Source: Streptomyces sp. BA2 (GTDB taxonomy: Bacteria; Actinomycetota; Actinomycetes; Streptomycetales; Streptomycetaceae). Taken from it: 64,000 nt of DNA. The position numbers and the translations under genes were made by a program. Numbering within the stretch: position 1 is the first letter of the stretch; every line of letters starts with the position of its first letter. Positions 1 through 8,521 of the stretch are shown here, in pieces. The DNA lies in the NCBI RefSeq assembly GCF_009769735.1, contig NZ_WSRO01000002.1:3856001-3920000 (forward strand), written 5' to 3'. A model generated the notes under the pieces. That model did not search any database. It saw only the letters and a list, made by a program, of their open reading frames with translations, and was not told the DNA's origin.

Positions 1-1048
1 CGCCCCCCGCGCCGGGGCCGGAGCCGGTGTTCTGCATGACGCTCGTCGCCGCGTTCGGGTCGTACGAGCCCGCGTTGCTCGGAAGCACCTGGGTGGGGTC
101 GGCGGCTCCGGCCGTCCCCGGCACCATCGCGGGGTCCGGGTCGGGCATCAGGAGGGCGCCCACTCCCTCCGCGGCTGCGATCTGCGCGCTGGACGCGTGC
201 ACGCCCACGCCGTCCGCGACGGCCCGCAGGCCGCGCGCGAGGTTCTCGGCGCTGGGGCGGTGGTCGGGGTTCTTGCTGAGGCAGCGCTCTATGACCGTCC
301 ACAGCGGGTCCGGGACCGTGGAGGGGCGGCGCGGTTCGGCGCTCAGGTGCTGGTGCAGGACCTCCAGGGCCGAGCCGCCGCCGAACGGCGGGCGTCCGGT
401 GACGAGCTCGTACAGGAGGATGCCCGCGCCGTAGATGTCGACGGCGCTGGTCTGCGGGCGGCCCTCGGCGGACTCGGGCGCCACGTACGCGGGCGTGCCG
501 ACGAATTCGTGGGTGCGGGTCAGGCCCGGGGAGTCGGCGAGGCGGGCGATGCCGAAGTCGGTGAGCATGGGGTGCATCGAGCCGTCGGCATCCTGCTTGA
601 GCAGGACGTTCGCGGGCTTCAGGTCCCGGTGCACGACTCCGTCCGCGTGGCTCGCGGCGAGGGCGTCGGCGATCTGGGCGGTCATGAGGGCGGCCGCGAC
701 CGGCGTGAGCGGGCCGTTCTCGCGGAGGTAGCGGTGCAGGTCCGGGCCCTCCACCAGGTCCATCACGAGGGCGAGGAGCTCGCCCTCGACGACCAGGTCA
801 CGGGTCCGCACGATGTTCGGGTGCGTGAGCCTGAGCAGGACGGATCGCTCGCGGAGGAATCGCATCACGATGTCCGCGTCGTTGGCGAGCTCTTCCTTGA
901 GGACCTTGATCGCGACGGTCTCGCCGGGCTGGCCGGGAACGGCCGCCTCGGCACCCGCGGTCTCGCGCTGGCGGGCTCGCCAGACGGTGCCCGTGGCGCC
1001 GCGCCCGAGCGGCTCCTCGAGGAGGTACTTGCTGCCTACCGGCCGCAC
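1..1048 (-). CDS. Serine/threonine protein kinase (C-terminus beyond window)
   Basis: Hanks-type Ser/Thr kinase that transfers ATP phosphate to protein substrates. The reading frame runs off the left edge, so about 349 N-terminal residues are visible. Seen: glycine-rich loop LGRGATGTV near residues 14-22, AIK with the ATP-binding lysine at 48, HRDLKPAN at 140-147, DFG at 164-166, then an APE-type motif. A Pro/Ala/Gly-rich linker follows the kinase domain near the window edge. The GTG start at 1048 is chosen because AGGGAG lies 8 bases upstream and the adjacent ATG frame hits a stop. The 18-residue insertion between the glycine loop and the lysine is longer than usual. No transmembrane segment or PASTA repeat is visible, but either could lie outside the window. 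It is divergent from an FHA-domain gene, which suggests a phosphorylation partner (inference). Confidence 0.93.
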   Translation of the reverse strand, partial: MRPVGSKYLLEEPLGRGATGTVWRARQRETAGAEAAVPGQPGETVAIKVLKEELANDADIVMRFLRERSVLLRLTHPNIVRTRDLVVEGELLALVMDLVEGPDLHRYLRENGPLTPVAAALMTAQIADALAASHADGVVHRDLKPANVLLKQDADGSMHPMLTDFGIARLADSPGLTRTHEFVGTPAYVAPESAEGRPQTSAVDIYGAGILLYELVTGRPPFGGGSALEVLHQHLSAEPRRPSTVPDPLWTVIERCLSKNPDHRPSAENLARGLRAVADGVGVHASSAQIAAAEGVGALLMPDPDPAMVPGTAGAADPTQVLPSNAGSYDPNAATSVMQNTGSGPGAGG

Positions 1049-1467
1049 GTCATGCGCTCCCTGCTGATCTGGCTGGTCTGTCCGGACCCGGCTACCCGCC
1101 GGAAGGTGTTCCGACCCACTGTAGTGCCGCCGAACGGGGCACTGGCCGGTCACATTCCACCCCGGCCACCGGGTGCCCGGACAGCTGTTCGGTGGAAAGA
1201 CGCCCCATGGGGGCCGTTGGTTGCCGAATGGCGTCGAATTGACCTTCGTCACGATGGGACGACCGGCGATCGCAACAGTCCAAGCAGGCACTTTTCCGAG
1301 CAGAGCCGACCATTCAAGATCACTTACGGGTGGCCGCCGGGCGTGTTGTCAGTGGCAGGTGCGAGGATGCTTATCTGTTACTGGCCGACGTGGCCGTGTG
1401 CGGTGGGGGGAATCACAGCGCGAGTCCCCGTGCCCGGCGGCAAGGGCAGAAGGGACCGCTGACGGCG
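1049..1467. other. Divergent intergenic region between kinase and FHA/ATPase genes
   Basis: About 420 bases between two divergent starts. It is less GC-rich than the flanking genes in its middle part (roughly 1225-1325) and probably holds both promoters. TTGACC occurs near 1238, but no convincing -10 lies at 16-18 bases. No RNA gene or strong hairpin was recognised. The open frames crossing it look like shadows of the kinase gene. Confidence 0.5.
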
Positions 1468-4400
1468 ATGCAGATCCGGCTGACCGTCCTCGGGCCGCGC
1501 AGCGGCCAGACCGCCGAGCCCCATGGCCGCCCCGTCGTGCCGCGCGGCGCCTGTGACGTGCTGGTCACCGCCCCCGCGGGGACCGCTCTGGCCACCGTCG
1601 CCTCCGGCCTCGCCACCGCCGTCGCGGGCGGCGAAGGCCCCCTCGTCCTGTACGCGGAGTCGGAGCGCCTCGACGCCCAGCGCTGCACCCTCGGAGAGCC
1701 CCCGCTGATAGACGGAGCGGTGCTCTCGCTCGGCTCCCCCGCCGAGCCCGGACCCGAACTGGCGGGAGCCGCCGCCCAGTTGCACGTGGTCGCGGGCCCG
1801 GACGCGGGCGGGGTGCACCTCCTGCACGGCGGCCAGATCCGTGTCGGCCGCTCGGCGGACGCGGACGTCCCCCTGGACGACCCGGACGTGTCGCGGCTGC
1901 ACTGCGCGGTGACCCTCACCCCGGACGGCCAGGTCACCGTCACGGACCTGGGCTCCACGAACGGCACGACGGTGGACGGCCGCGAGATCACCGACCGCCC
2001 GGTGCGCCTGACCCCCGGCTCCCTGCTGCGGCTCGGCGAGTCCGCGCTGCGGTTCACCGCCAGGGACGGGACGGGCGGCGCGCTGCCCACGGCCCCCGAC
2101 GGCGAGGGGCACGTGCGCGTGCGGGTCACCGCGAGCGCCGAAGCCCCCCACAGTGCGCCCCCGGAAGGAGGCCACACGCCCTCCGGCGGCACCCACCACG
2201 CGTACGGCTCCGCGGAGTGGGGCGCCGCGGGCGAGGGAAGCCAGAGCGGGGCGGTCGGGCAGACGTCCCTCACCGACGTGCCGCTCGTCCCGCAGCAGGG
2301 CGGCGCTCCGGACGCCGAGAGCACCCGCCTCGGCACCCCCGCACGCGGGACGACCGTGCCGCGCACGCTCCGCAAGCGTGGCGGCCTCTCGGCCTGGGCC
2401 CGGCGGCTGACCGGCGCCCGTGACGACGCGTACGGACCGGCGGGCCACGAGGACGATGCGTACGGGACGGGAAGCCACGCCGCGCCCCCCGAACCGGCCG
2501 CCCCCACCCCCGAAGACCTCGCGGTGGCCGCCGCCGCGCGGACCCCGGAGTCCTGGCCCGACCCCGCGGCCCTGCTGCTCACGGCGCTCGGCCCCGGCCC
2601 CCGGCTCTGGGAGCGCGGCCCCGGCCACCCCGAGGCGCTCGCGGTCCGGCTCGGCACGGTGGACCGCGCGACCCCGGACGAGCGTGGCCTGCTGCCCGCC
2701 GTCCCCGTGACGGTCAGCCTGCGGGAGGCGGGCGCGCTCGGCCTCGCGGGCCCGCGTGAGCGCCTGACGGGGCTCGCCCGTGCCGTCGTCGCCCAGCTCG
2801 CCGCGCTGCACTCCCCCGACGCCCTGGAGATCGTGCTGCTCAGCACGGATCGCGCACGGCCCACGCCGGAGCGCACCGCCGAGTGGTCCTGGCTCGGCTG
2901 GCTCCCGCATCTGCGGCCCATGCACGGCCAGGACTGCCGCCTCCTCCTGGCCTACGACCGCGAGCAGGCGGCGGCGCGCACGGGAGAGCTGCTGCGGCGC
3001 CTCGACGACCACGCGGCGGACAGGGCGTCCGCCACCGCGGCCGACAGCTCTGCCGACACTTCTCCGGACACCGGGCCCCGCACCGTCGTCGTGGTGGACG
3101 GCGACCCCGGGTCCGCAGGGCTGCGCGAAGCCGTGGTGCGGCTGACGCGGGAAGGCGCCACCGCCGGGATCCATGTCGTCTGCCTCGCGGAGACCCCCGC
3201 CGCGTCGCCCGCTTCCCCGGTGTCGGCCACGTACGAAGCAGCCTGCTCAGTTTCGCCCGCCTTCCGCGCGTGCGGCGCCGTCGCGCTGCTCAGCGGCGAC
3301 GTGGCCACCGCGCTGCGGCTGCTGCGGACCGTGGACGGCCGGCCCGCGGGGCACGGCACGGTCGCCGCGGTGGACGCGGTGTCGCAGGCCTGGGCCGAGC
3401 GGTTCGCCCGCGCGCTCGCGCCTTTCCGCACGGACGGGGCGCCCGGCGACGGGCACGCGCGCGTGTCCGCTCCTCTGCCTCAAATGGCCCGGCTCCTGGA
3501 CGAGTTGGGGCTCGCCCGTGCCACCCCGGCGTCCCTCATGGCCCGCTGGGCAGCGGCCGCCGATGATTCCGAGGCGCTGGGCGGGCGCGCCTGGACGGTA
3601 CTCGGTGCGGGCCCGCGCGGGCCCGTGGTCGTGGACCTCGCCGCCGAGGGCCCGCATGTCCTGGCCGAGGGCCCTTCGGGCAGCGGGCGTACGGAGCTCC
3701 TGCGCTCCATCGCCGCCTCGCTGGCCGCGGCGGAGCGCCCGGACCGCCTCGGCATGGTGCTGATCGACGGGCGGGACACCACGGGAAGCGTGGGCAGCGG
3801 GACGAACGGCGGGAACGTAAGGCTGGTAGAAGGCCTCGCGGTCTGTACGGACCTGCCGCATGTCACGACGCATCTCGCCGCCAACGACCCCGTCCGGATG
3901 CGGGAGTTCGCCCAGTCGCTGACCGCCGAGCTGAAGCGGCGGGCCGAGTTGCTCGGGCGGCTCGGGTTCGCCGAGTGGCATGCGCAGGCGCCTCAGCTCG
4001 GCGGGGGTGGTGCGGGTGATCTCGACCCGCCGCCGAGTTCCACGATGCGGCTGCGGCCTGTCGCTGCCGCGCGCAAGGGGGCCGACCCCGGGCCTCCGCT
4101 GCCTCGGCTCGTCGTGCTCGTCGACGACTTCGACGCGCTGCTCTCGCCCGCGCTGGGGTCGCCGGGGCGGCCTGCCGCGGGGTCCGTCGTGCGGGCGCTT
4201 GAAGCGGTGGCCCGGGACGGGGAGCGGCTCGGGGTGCATTTGGTCGCCACCACGGCGGGCGGTGACCGGACGCCTGAGACGGAGCTGGGGCGGCGGGCTG
4301 CTCTGCGGGTCTCCCTGGATGCCGTGTCTCCGGGGCCGGAGGAGCCCGCCCCCGGGCGGGGGGTGCTTCGTACTGCCGACGGGCGCGTGAGCCCTTTCCA

Positions 4401-4608
4401 GGCGGGGCGGGTTACTGGGCGGATTCCCCGTACGTCCACTTTGCGGCCCACGGTTGTTCCTCTGGAGTGGGAGCGGATGGGCGATCCGCCCGCGCGTCGT
4501 CCGGTGCGTGAACTTGGCAATGGCCCAACGGACTTGGCGCTGCTCGCCAGTGCGCTGGAGCGGGCCGCTCGGTCCGTCTCCGCGGATCAGGTGCCGTCTC
4601 TCCTGTGA
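1468..4608 (+). CDS. FHA-domain protein with FtsK/SpoIIIE-like ATPase module
   Basis: About 1046 residues from the ATG at 1468; an in-frame upstream extension exists, but this ATG is followed at once by the well-structured MQIRLTVLGP segment. Residues 1-95 form a small beta-rich domain. Residues about 104-198 are an FHA domain with VGRSADADV, SRLHCAV and GSTNGT, the phosphothreonine-binding signature. A low-complexity linker follows. The C-terminal half resembles FtsK/SpoIIIE or EssC/EccC P-loop ATPases: GPSGSGRT (Walker A-like) near 734 and LVVLVDDFDALL (Walker B) near 878. No clear membrane helix is seen, unlike FtsK proper. FHA domains bind kinase products, so the divergent kinase is a natural partner (inference). 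Alternatives are a type VII secretion-related ATPase or a stand-alone regulator. No WXG100 genes are seen here. Confidence 0.85.
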   Translation: MQIRLTVLGPRSGQTAEPHGRPVVPRGACDVLVTAPAGTALATVASGLATAVAGGEGPLVLYAESERLDAQRCTLGEPPLIDGAVLSLGSPAEPGPELAGAAAQLHVVAGPDAGGVHLLHGGQIRVGRSADADVPLDDPDVSRLHCAVTLTPDGQVTVTDLGSTNGTTVDGREITDRPVRLTPGSLLRLGESALRFTARDGTGGALPTAPDGEGHVRVRVTASAEAPHSAPPEGGHTPSGGTHHAYGSAEWGAAGEGSQSGAVGQTSLTDVPLVPQQGGAPDAESTRLGTPARGTTVPRTLRKRGGLSAWARRLTGARDDAYGPAGHEDDAYGTGSHAAPPEPAAPTPEDLAVAAAARTPESWPDPAALLLTALGPGPRLWERGPGHPEALAVRLGTVDRATPDERGLLPAVPVTVSLREAGALGLAGPRERLTGLARAVVAQLAALHSPDALEIVLLSTDRARPTPERTAEWSWLGWLPHLRPMHGQDCRLLLAYDREQAAARTGELLRRLDDHAADRASATAADSSADTSPDTGPRTVVVVDGDPGSAGLREAVVRLTREGATAGIHVVCLAETPAASPASPVSATYEAACSVSPAFRACGAVALLSGDVATALRLLRTVDGRPAGHGTVAAVDAVSQAWAERFARALAPFRTDGAPGDGHARVSAPLPQMARLLDELGLARATPASLMARWAAAADDSEALGGRAWTVLGAGPRGPVVVDLAAEGPHVLAEGPSGSGRTELLRSIAASLAAAERPDRLGMVLIDGRDTTGSVGSGTNGGNVRLVEGLAVCTDLPHVTTHLAANDPVRMREFAQSLTAELKRRAELLGRLGFAEWHAQAPQLGGGGAGDLDPPPSSTMRLRPVAAARKGADPGPPLPRLVVLVDDFDALLSPALGSPGRPAAGSVVRALEAVARDGERLGVHLVATTAGGDRTPETELGRRAALRVSLDAVSPGPEEPAPGRGVLRTADGRVSPFQAGRVTGRIPRTSTLRPTVVPLEWERMGDPPARRPVRELGNGPTDLALLASALERAARSVSADQVPSLL

Positions 4609-4763
4609 CCCACCCCCGGCGGGCGCACCCGCGCAGCTCATGACGGCACGTCACAACGCCATCACGATCACCTGGTTGACACTGTTTGCGCTCTTGCCGC
4701 CCCTCCCCGAGCGGGCGTAGACAGACCGCACGGGACTCGCCATGGCAGAGAAACGGGGCAGTG

Positions 4764-6155
4764 ATGCGCAGCAGTCTTCGATCACGCAGGGCACCGCAAC
4801 ACAGGCGTACCACAGCCAAATTCGCCGCGGCCGTCGTCGCGGGCGCGCTAGCGCTCACCGTCACCGCCTGCGGGGACGACGGCGACGACAAGGACAGCGG
4901 GGACAAGGGCGGCGGCAAGGAGAGCGGTGCCGCGGTCCAACTCCCCAAGCTGGACGGGCAGACCGTGTCCGTCGCCGCGGTTTGGGGCGGCTCGGAGCGG
5001 AAGGTCTTCCTCAAGGTTCTTGACGAGTTCGAGAAGCGGACCGGCGCCAAGGTCACCTTCGTACCGGCCCAGGACCCCATCATCAGCTTCCTGGAGTCGA
5101 AGGTCGCGGGCGGCCAGCCGCCGGACGTCGCGATGCTTCCGCAGGTCGGCGCGATCGAGCAGGCCGTGGAGAACAAGTGGGCCAAGCCGGTCGGGCCCGA
5201 GGCGCAGAAGCAGCTCGACAAGAACTACGCGCAGGGCTGGCAGGACCTCGGAGCCGTCGACGACAAGCAGTACGGCGTGTACTTCAAGGCCGCCAACAAG
5301 TCCCTGGTCTGGTACAACACCCAGGTCTTCGACAACGCGGGCGCCAAGGCGCCCAAGACCTGGGACGACTTCCTGAAGACGGCCCAGACCGTGTACGACT
5401 CCGGCGTACCGCCGATCTCCGTCGCGGGCGCCGACGGCTGGACCCTCACCGACTGGTTCGAGAACATCTACCTCTCGCAGGCGGGCCCGGAGAAGTACGA
5501 CGACCTCGCCGAGCACGAGATCAAGTGGACGGACCCCTCCGTGAAGGAGGCGCTGACCACGCTCGGTGAGCTCTTCGGGAAGAAGGGCTTCGTCGCGGGC
5601 GGCGCGAACGGCGCGCTGCAGACCGAGTTCCCCGCCTCCGTGAAGCAGACGTTCACCGGCGGCGACCAGCCCAAGGCGGGCATGGTCTTCGAGGGCGACA
5701 TGGTCTCGCTGCCGATCTCGGAGACGAAGGCCAAGGTCGGCACGGACGCCAAGGTGTTCCCGTTCCCGGCGGTCGGCGGTGAGTCCCCGGCGGTCGTCGG
5801 CGGTGACGCCGCCGTGGCGCTGAAGGACAGCAAGGGCGCCCAGGCGCTGCTCACCTTCCTCGCGTCGCCGGACTCGGCCAAGATCTGGGCGGAGTCGGGC
5901 GGTTTCGTCTCGCCGAACAAGAACCTCGACCTGGCGGCGTACCCGAACGACGTGCAGCGGGACATCGCCAAGGCGCTGATCGCGGCGGGCGACGACATCC
6001 GCTTCGACATGTCCGACCAGGCCCCGCAGGCCTTCGGCGGCACGCCGGGCAAGGGTGAGTGGAAGGCGTTGCAGGACTTCCTGAAGAACCCGAAGGACGT
6101 CGCGGGCACGCAGAAGGCGCTGGAGACGGCCGCCGCCAAGGCCTACAAGGACTGA
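4764..6155 (+). CDS. Sugar ABC transporter substrate-binding lipoprotein
   Basis: Extracytoplasmic solute-binding protein of a carbohydrate (CUT1-type) ABC importer, about 463 residues. The N-terminus has an Arg-rich n-region, a hydrophobic stretch at about 20-35 and a TVTAC lipobox with the lipidated Cys at 36, so it should be anchored to the outer face of the membrane. The mature part shows family-1 features such as WGGSERKVF and PDVAMLPQVG near its start and tryptophan/aromatic-rich segments. The start is ATG 4764; GTG 4761 directly before it is an equally possible start. Two permease genes follow closely, forming one operon. The precise sugar cannot be told from the sequence. Confidence 0.93.
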   Translation: MRSSLRSRRAPQHRRTTAKFAAAVVAGALALTVTACGDDGDDKDSGDKGGGKESGAAVQLPKLDGQTVSVAAVWGGSERKVFLKVLDEFEKRTGAKVTFVPAQDPIISFLESKVAGGQPPDVAMLPQVGAIEQAVENKWAKPVGPEAQKQLDKNYAQGWQDLGAVDDKQYGVYFKAANKSLVWYNTQVFDNAGAKAPKTWDDFLKTAQTVYDSGVPPISVAGADGWTLTDWFENIYLSQAGPEKYDDLAEHEIKWTDPSVKEALTTLGELFGKKGFVAGGANGALQTEFPASVKQTFTGGDQPKAGMVFEGDMVSLPISETKAKVGTDAKVFPFPAVGGESPAVVGGDAAVALKDSKGAQALLTFLASPDSAKIWAESGGFVSPNKNLDLAAYPNDVQRDIAKALIAAGDDIRFDMSDQAPQAFGGTPGKGEWKALQDFLKNPKDVAGTQKALETAAAKAYKD

Positions 6156-6159
6156 CGCG

Positions 6160-7509
6160 GTGGCGTCCGCGAACGCCGGGGACACGCCGAGTGTGGCGCT
6201 GCCCCCGGCCCCGAAACCGCGCAAGAGCGTGACCGGCACACGCAAGGGCATGGCGGTGCTGTTCCTGGCGCCCGCTCTGGTGCTGCTCGGCGCGCTCGTC
6301 CTCTACCCCATCGGGTACTCGCTCTTCCGCAGCTTCTTCGACAAGTCGGGCGACTTCACGGCGTTCGGCAACTACAAGACCCTGTTCACGGACGACACCA
6401 TCCTCACCGCGATCAAGAACAACGCGATCTGGGTGGTGGTCGCGCCGACGGTCGCGACGGGGCTCGGCCTGATCTTCGCCGTGCTCACCGAACGCATCCG
6501 CTGGGGAACGGCGTTCAAGCTGGTCATCTTCATGCCGATGGCGATATCGATGCTCGCGGCCGGCATCATCTTCCGGCTCGTGTACGAGTCGGATCCCGAC
6601 CGGGGTGTCGCCAACGCCATCTTCGTGACCGCGCACGACACCTTCGCCGAGTCGTCCGCCTTCCCGCAGGCGCATCCCAGTACGGAGTCGCCGCTGAAGG
6701 CGGCGGACGGGGGCGCCTTCATCACCCGTAAGACGGTGAGCGCGGGCACCCCCGTCGTCCTCCCCCTGACCGGTGTCGCGCCGGACAACATGCCGGACGG
6801 CGCCAAGTCCGCCGCGGCCGCGAAGCCGGACCCCGGCAAGGTCACCGGCACGGCCTGGCAGGACTTCACCCGCGGCAAGGGCCGGGGCGAGATGAACGCC
6901 CCGGACAAGACCGAGTTCGGCTATCCCGGGATCAAGATCGAGGCCGTCAAGGACGGCAAGGTGGTGGCATCGGCCGAGGCGGCGGACGACGGCACCTTCG
7001 CGCTCCCCAAGGAGGCGGACGGCGCCCAACTCCGCTTCCCCGCAAGCAACTTCCGTGAGCCGTACAACGGAGTGGACTGGCTCGGCCCCTCCCTCATCAC
7101 GCCCGCGGTGATCGGCTCGTACCTGTGGATCTGGGTGGGCTTCGCGATGGTCCTGATCGCGGCCGGCCTCGCCAGCGTGCCGCGTGAACTCCTGGAGGCC
7201 GCCCGCGTGGACGGCGCCAACGAGTGGCAGGTGTTCCGCAGGATCACGGTGCCGATCCTCGCGCCGGTGCTCGCGGTGGTGACGGTCACGCTCATGATCA
7301 ACGTACTGAAGATCTTCGACCTGATCTTCATCATCGCGCCGAACTCCTCGAAGGACGACGCGAACGTCCTGGCGCTCCAGCTCTACAACTCCGCGTTCCT
7401 CGACAAGGATTCGGGCGTGGCGAGCGCGATCGCCGTGCTGCTCTTCCTCCTCGTGATCCCGGTGATGCTCTTCAACGTCAGGCGACTTCGGCGGGAGGCT
7501 CGGCGATGA
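6160..7509 (+). CDS. Sugar ABC transporter permease, MalF-like, with large insertion
   Basis: Inner-membrane permease, 449 residues, GTG start 4 bases after the binding-protein stop. Membrane helices are seen at about 31-56, 88-110 and 118-142, then a soluble insertion at about 143-312, then further helices from 313. The cytoplasmic EAA loop reads ELLEAARVDGANEWQVF near 342-358; it docks on the ATPase. Family members are usually about 290-320 residues, so the insertion is the oddity. Part of it (about 256-292, EAVKDGKVVASAEAADDGTF) resembles the small beta-sandwich found in carboxypeptidase-regulatory-like domains. The ATGA overlap with the second permease shows translational coupling. Confidence 0.92.
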   Translation: MASANAGDTPSVALPPAPKPRKSVTGTRKGMAVLFLAPALVLLGALVLYPIGYSLFRSFFDKSGDFTAFGNYKTLFTDDTILTAIKNNAIWVVVAPTVATGLGLIFAVLTERIRWGTAFKLVIFMPMAISMLAAGIIFRLVYESDPDRGVANAIFVTAHDTFAESSAFPQAHPSTESPLKAADGGAFITRKTVSAGTPVVLPLTGVAPDNMPDGAKSAAAAKPDPGKVTGTAWQDFTRGKGRGEMNAPDKTEFGYPGIKIEAVKDGKVVASAEAADDGTFALPKEADGAQLRFPASNFREPYNGVDWLGPSLITPAVIGSYLWIWVGFAMVLIAAGLASVPRELLEAARVDGANEWQVFRRITVPILAPVLAVVTVTLMINVLKIFDLIFIIAPNSSKDDANVLALQLYNSAFLDKDSGVASAIAVLLFLLVIPVMLFNVRRLRREARR

Positions 7510-8387
7510 CCACCCAAGTCGAAGTGGTGCAGGCGAAGCAGTCGCTCGGCGGGCGGATCGCCTCCGTCCTGAGCGGCACCGCCGTACGCGTCTTCCTCAC
7601 CGTCGTCGCGCTCTTCTGGCTGGTGCCGACGATCGGTCTGCTGCTCGGCTCGCTGCGCAGCTCGGCCGACATGGCGGAGAGCGGCTGGTGGAAGGTCTTC
7701 TCCACGCCGTCGCAGATGACGCTGGACAACTACACGAACCTGCTCAAGGACGAGACGATCACCGACTCGATCCTGTCCAGCATCATGATCACCGTCCCGG
7801 CGACGCTGCTCGTCGTGATCATCGGGTCCCTCGCCGGATACGCCTTCGCGTGGATGGAGTTCCCGGGCCGCGACTGGTGGTTCATCGGCGTCGTCGGGTT
7901 GCTCGTGGTGCCGGTGCAGGTGGCGCTGCTACCGGTGTCGAAGATCTTCGGCGCGATCGGCATCTTCGAGACGACGATCGGCGTGGTCATCTTCCACGTG
8001 GCCTTCGGGCTGCCGTTCGCGATCTTCCTCCTGCGGAACTTCTTCGCGGAGATCCCCCGCGAACTCCTGGAGGCCGCGCGCCTGGACGGAGCCGGTGAAC
8101 TGCGGCTCTTCTTCCGGGTCGTGATGCCGCTCGGCGCGCCCGCGATCGCCTCCCTCGGCATCTTCCAGTTCCTCTGGGTCTGGAACGACATGCTGATCGC
8201 GCTGATCTTCGCCGACTCCGAGAGCCCGCCGATCACGGTCGCGCTCCAGCAGCAGGTGCGGTCCTTCGGCGACAACGTGCAGATCCTGGCGCCCGGCGCG
8301 TTCATCTCGATGGTGATCCCGCTGGCCGTGTTCTTCGCGTTCCAGCGGCAGTTCGTGTCCGGCGTGATGGCGGGCGCGGTGAAGTAA
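7506..8387 (+). CDS. Sugar ABC transporter permease, MalG-like
   Basis: Second inner-membrane permease of the importer, 293 residues, starting at the ATG that overlaps the previous stop. It has six predicted helices, beginning with VRVFLTVVALFWLVPTIGL. The EAA motif is ELLEAARLDGAGELRLFF near residue 192, followed by the VVMPLGAPAI segment typical of MalG-type proteins. It ends shortly before a strong terminator hairpin. No ATP-binding subunit is encoded nearby. In streptomycetes such importers are often energised by one shared ATPase, MsiK (family knowledge; not in this window). Confidence 0.94.
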   Translation: MTTQVEVVQAKQSLGGRIASVLSGTAVRVFLTVVALFWLVPTIGLLLGSLRSSADMAESGWWKVFSTPSQMTLDNYTNLLKDETITDSILSSIMITVPATLLVVIIGSLAGYAFAWMEFPGRDWWFIGVVGLLVVPVQVALLPVSKIFGAIGIFETTIGVVIFHVAFGLPFAIFLLRNFFAEIPRELLEAARLDGAGELRLFFRVVMPLGAPAIASLGIFQFLWVWNDMLIALIFADSESPPITVALQQQVRSFGDNVQILAPGAFISMVIPLAVFFAFQRQFVSGVMAGAVK

Positions 8388-8420
8388 CCGATCACGAGTA
8401 ACAGTGGAACCTGAGTTCGA

Positions 8421-8457
8421 CGAGTGAGGCGGCCAAGCACCGGGGCCGCCTCACTCG
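8421..8457 (+). terminator. Strong hairpin terminator after the sugar importer
   Basis: Perfect 14-base inverted repeat (arms 8421-8434 and 8444-8457) with a 9-base loop, 33 bases after the last permease stop. No long U-run follows, which is usual for terminators in very GC-rich actinomycetes. Confidence 0.85.
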
Positions 8458-8521
8458 CGTCTATCCCCCATATGCCACATACGGCGTAACTCGACCGGCC
8501 GCCGGGGCGTTTCCGGGCAGT

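Noticed and set aside
197..1462. Long plus-strand open frame of 421 codons
   Set aside because: It is antisense to the kinase, which has clear catalytic motifs; its composition is typical of a GC-rich shadow.
1378..3174. Minus-strand open frame of about 600 codons opposite the FHA gene
   Set aside because: Arg/Gly/Ala-rich without domains; the FHA and ATPase motifs lie on the other strand.
4676..4681. TTGACA before the sugar-binding protein gene
   Set aside because: No -10-like hexamer at 16-19 bases, so I did not call a promoter.
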